A stretch of DNA of 64,000 bases from Zymoseptoria tritici IPO323 (lineage: Eukaryota; Ascomycota; Dothideomycetes; Mycosphaerellales; Mycosphaerellaceae), in NCBI RefSeq assembly GCF_000219625.1, contig NC_018217.1, forward strand, positions 3,162,001 to 3,226,000. The letters run 5' to 3'. Within the stretch, counting starts at the first letter, position 1. Each line of letters opens with the position of its first letter. Position numbers and translations under genes: made by a program. Below, piece after piece: positions 63,141 through 64,000 of the stretch. The notes beneath the pieces are model-generated. The model did no database searches. It had not been told where the DNA came from and worked only from the letters and a program-made list of their open reading frames with translations.

Positions 63141-64000
63141 CGCACTAAGATGCCGCCTACTACTAGTATACTGGAAAACCCGGTGATCCGAACAAGAGAC
63201 CACTGCAGTTCCGAGGGATTAATTAGCAGCCGAGACTCTAGCTAATACTGCCAAAGCTAGAAGACGTATACAACATAAGGATTCCTTAGCTAGCATCCTT
63301 TAACTTCCCCGCCGTAGAGAGATCTTGGAGCTCTCGTAATATAAGCTAGATTAGCGGTCCGATTACTAGTGCTCGTAAACTCGGCTAGAAGCCTATTAGA
63401 ACACTTAAATACAGTCGCCCTTCTAAGCCAGATCCGGATGCGGTTTCTTTAGCACCCCCGGTGCCCGCGCCTACGACTAGCTCTAATGCAACCCCGGTTA
63501 GTAGCCGCTAAGGATAGACTTCGAGCTCCTACTTTAATAACATCCTCTACATTAAAGAAGATAGTTGCCCTGTTCTGGTGCCGGTCTATAATACCGAGGT
63601 CCTAGTAAATGCCGCGGCAGTTCCTAAGAAGGCAAATCTAGTAGTCGGTAGTATCTTAAAACTACATAATAAAAACCACCGCGTGCTAAAAGAGCGAGTT
63701 ATCGCAGACTAGTCTACGGCTAAGATCAAGACCCTAAAGTCTCACACCGCAGATGTAGTTCGTTCTTAGTCCACACTACCTACTAACAGCTAAACGATCT
63801 AAGGAACGAACTCGCCATTATCCGTTCGCTTCTTAGAGCCGCCGGTAGAATCCATCGAGCGAGACTCTTAGCGCCAACTAGCTGCTAAAGACTATATAGA
63901 AGACGCAGACTTAGATACCGAAGTTAGGCTAGTAAACCCTCTAAAGGAGCTAGCTAAGAAGAGAAGGACCCCTCCTAAAACTCAGCGAGCAGACAACTAT
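63141..64000 (+). pseudogene. Start of protease/pol region of element B, continues past window
   Basis: The Gag frame continues with stops through a Ser/Pro-rich linker to LVPVYNTEVLVNAAAVPKKANLVVGSIL and NPLKELAKKRRTPPK near the edge. No protease active site is clear before the window ends. Confidence 0.4.

Overview
The window reads as a chromosome segment of a filamentous ascomycete, probably a dothideomycete (inferred). The reasons are short introns of 53 to 101 nt with GTA(C/A)G or GTGAG-type donors, compact single-exon housekeeping genes, small secreted cysteine-rich peptides, and transposons carrying the repeat-induced point mutation (RIP) signature: CpA and TpG replaced by TpA, with TAG/TAA stops where Trp or Gln is expected.

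Bases 1 to about 23,000 are an ordinary gene-dense euchromatic block. In order they hold a DEAH-box ribosome-biogenesis helicase (minus, running off the left edge), a SAC-domain phosphoinositide phosphatase, a small F-box-like protein, a disordered protein, the ER translocation protein Sec63, a secreted astacin-like metalloprotease, an OSCA/CSC1-type channel, a Ser/Thr-rich surface protein and a 59-residue secreted peptide.

From about 24,250 to 48,430 lies a nested transposon block. A Harbinger-like DNA transposon is the host. It carries two ~730 bp SINE-like elements and is split by a 19.4 kb LTR retrotransposon (28,570-47,996; 274 bp LTRs, GTAT target duplication, primer site and polypurine tract). 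That retrotransposon is itself split by a 5.6 kb LINE (34,602-40,192; 13 bp target duplication). The SINEs share their 3' tail with the LINE. The LTR element has Gag/protease, RT/RNase H and integrase, plus an extra ~900-codon ORF after integrase with an HxD...H...R pattern that suggests a 2-oxoglutarate/Fe(II) oxygenase. That extra ORF is the most unusual item here. The block is flanked on both sides by diverged copies of the same ~1 kb non-RIPed sequence.

From 48,470 to 56,310 there is an island without RIP. It has a second small secreted peptide gene and a secreted pepsin-like aspartic protease. The protease is broken by a complete hAT transposon (51,888-55,934; perfect 22 bp inverted ends, 8 bp target duplication) and by a separate 1-nt frameshift. 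From 56,315 to the right edge there is a second, strongly RIPed hAT element, a 60 bp minisatellite, and the 5' part of another Gypsy-type retrotransposon (5' LTR 60,117-60,371) that continues past the window and uses nearly the same primer site as the first LTR element.
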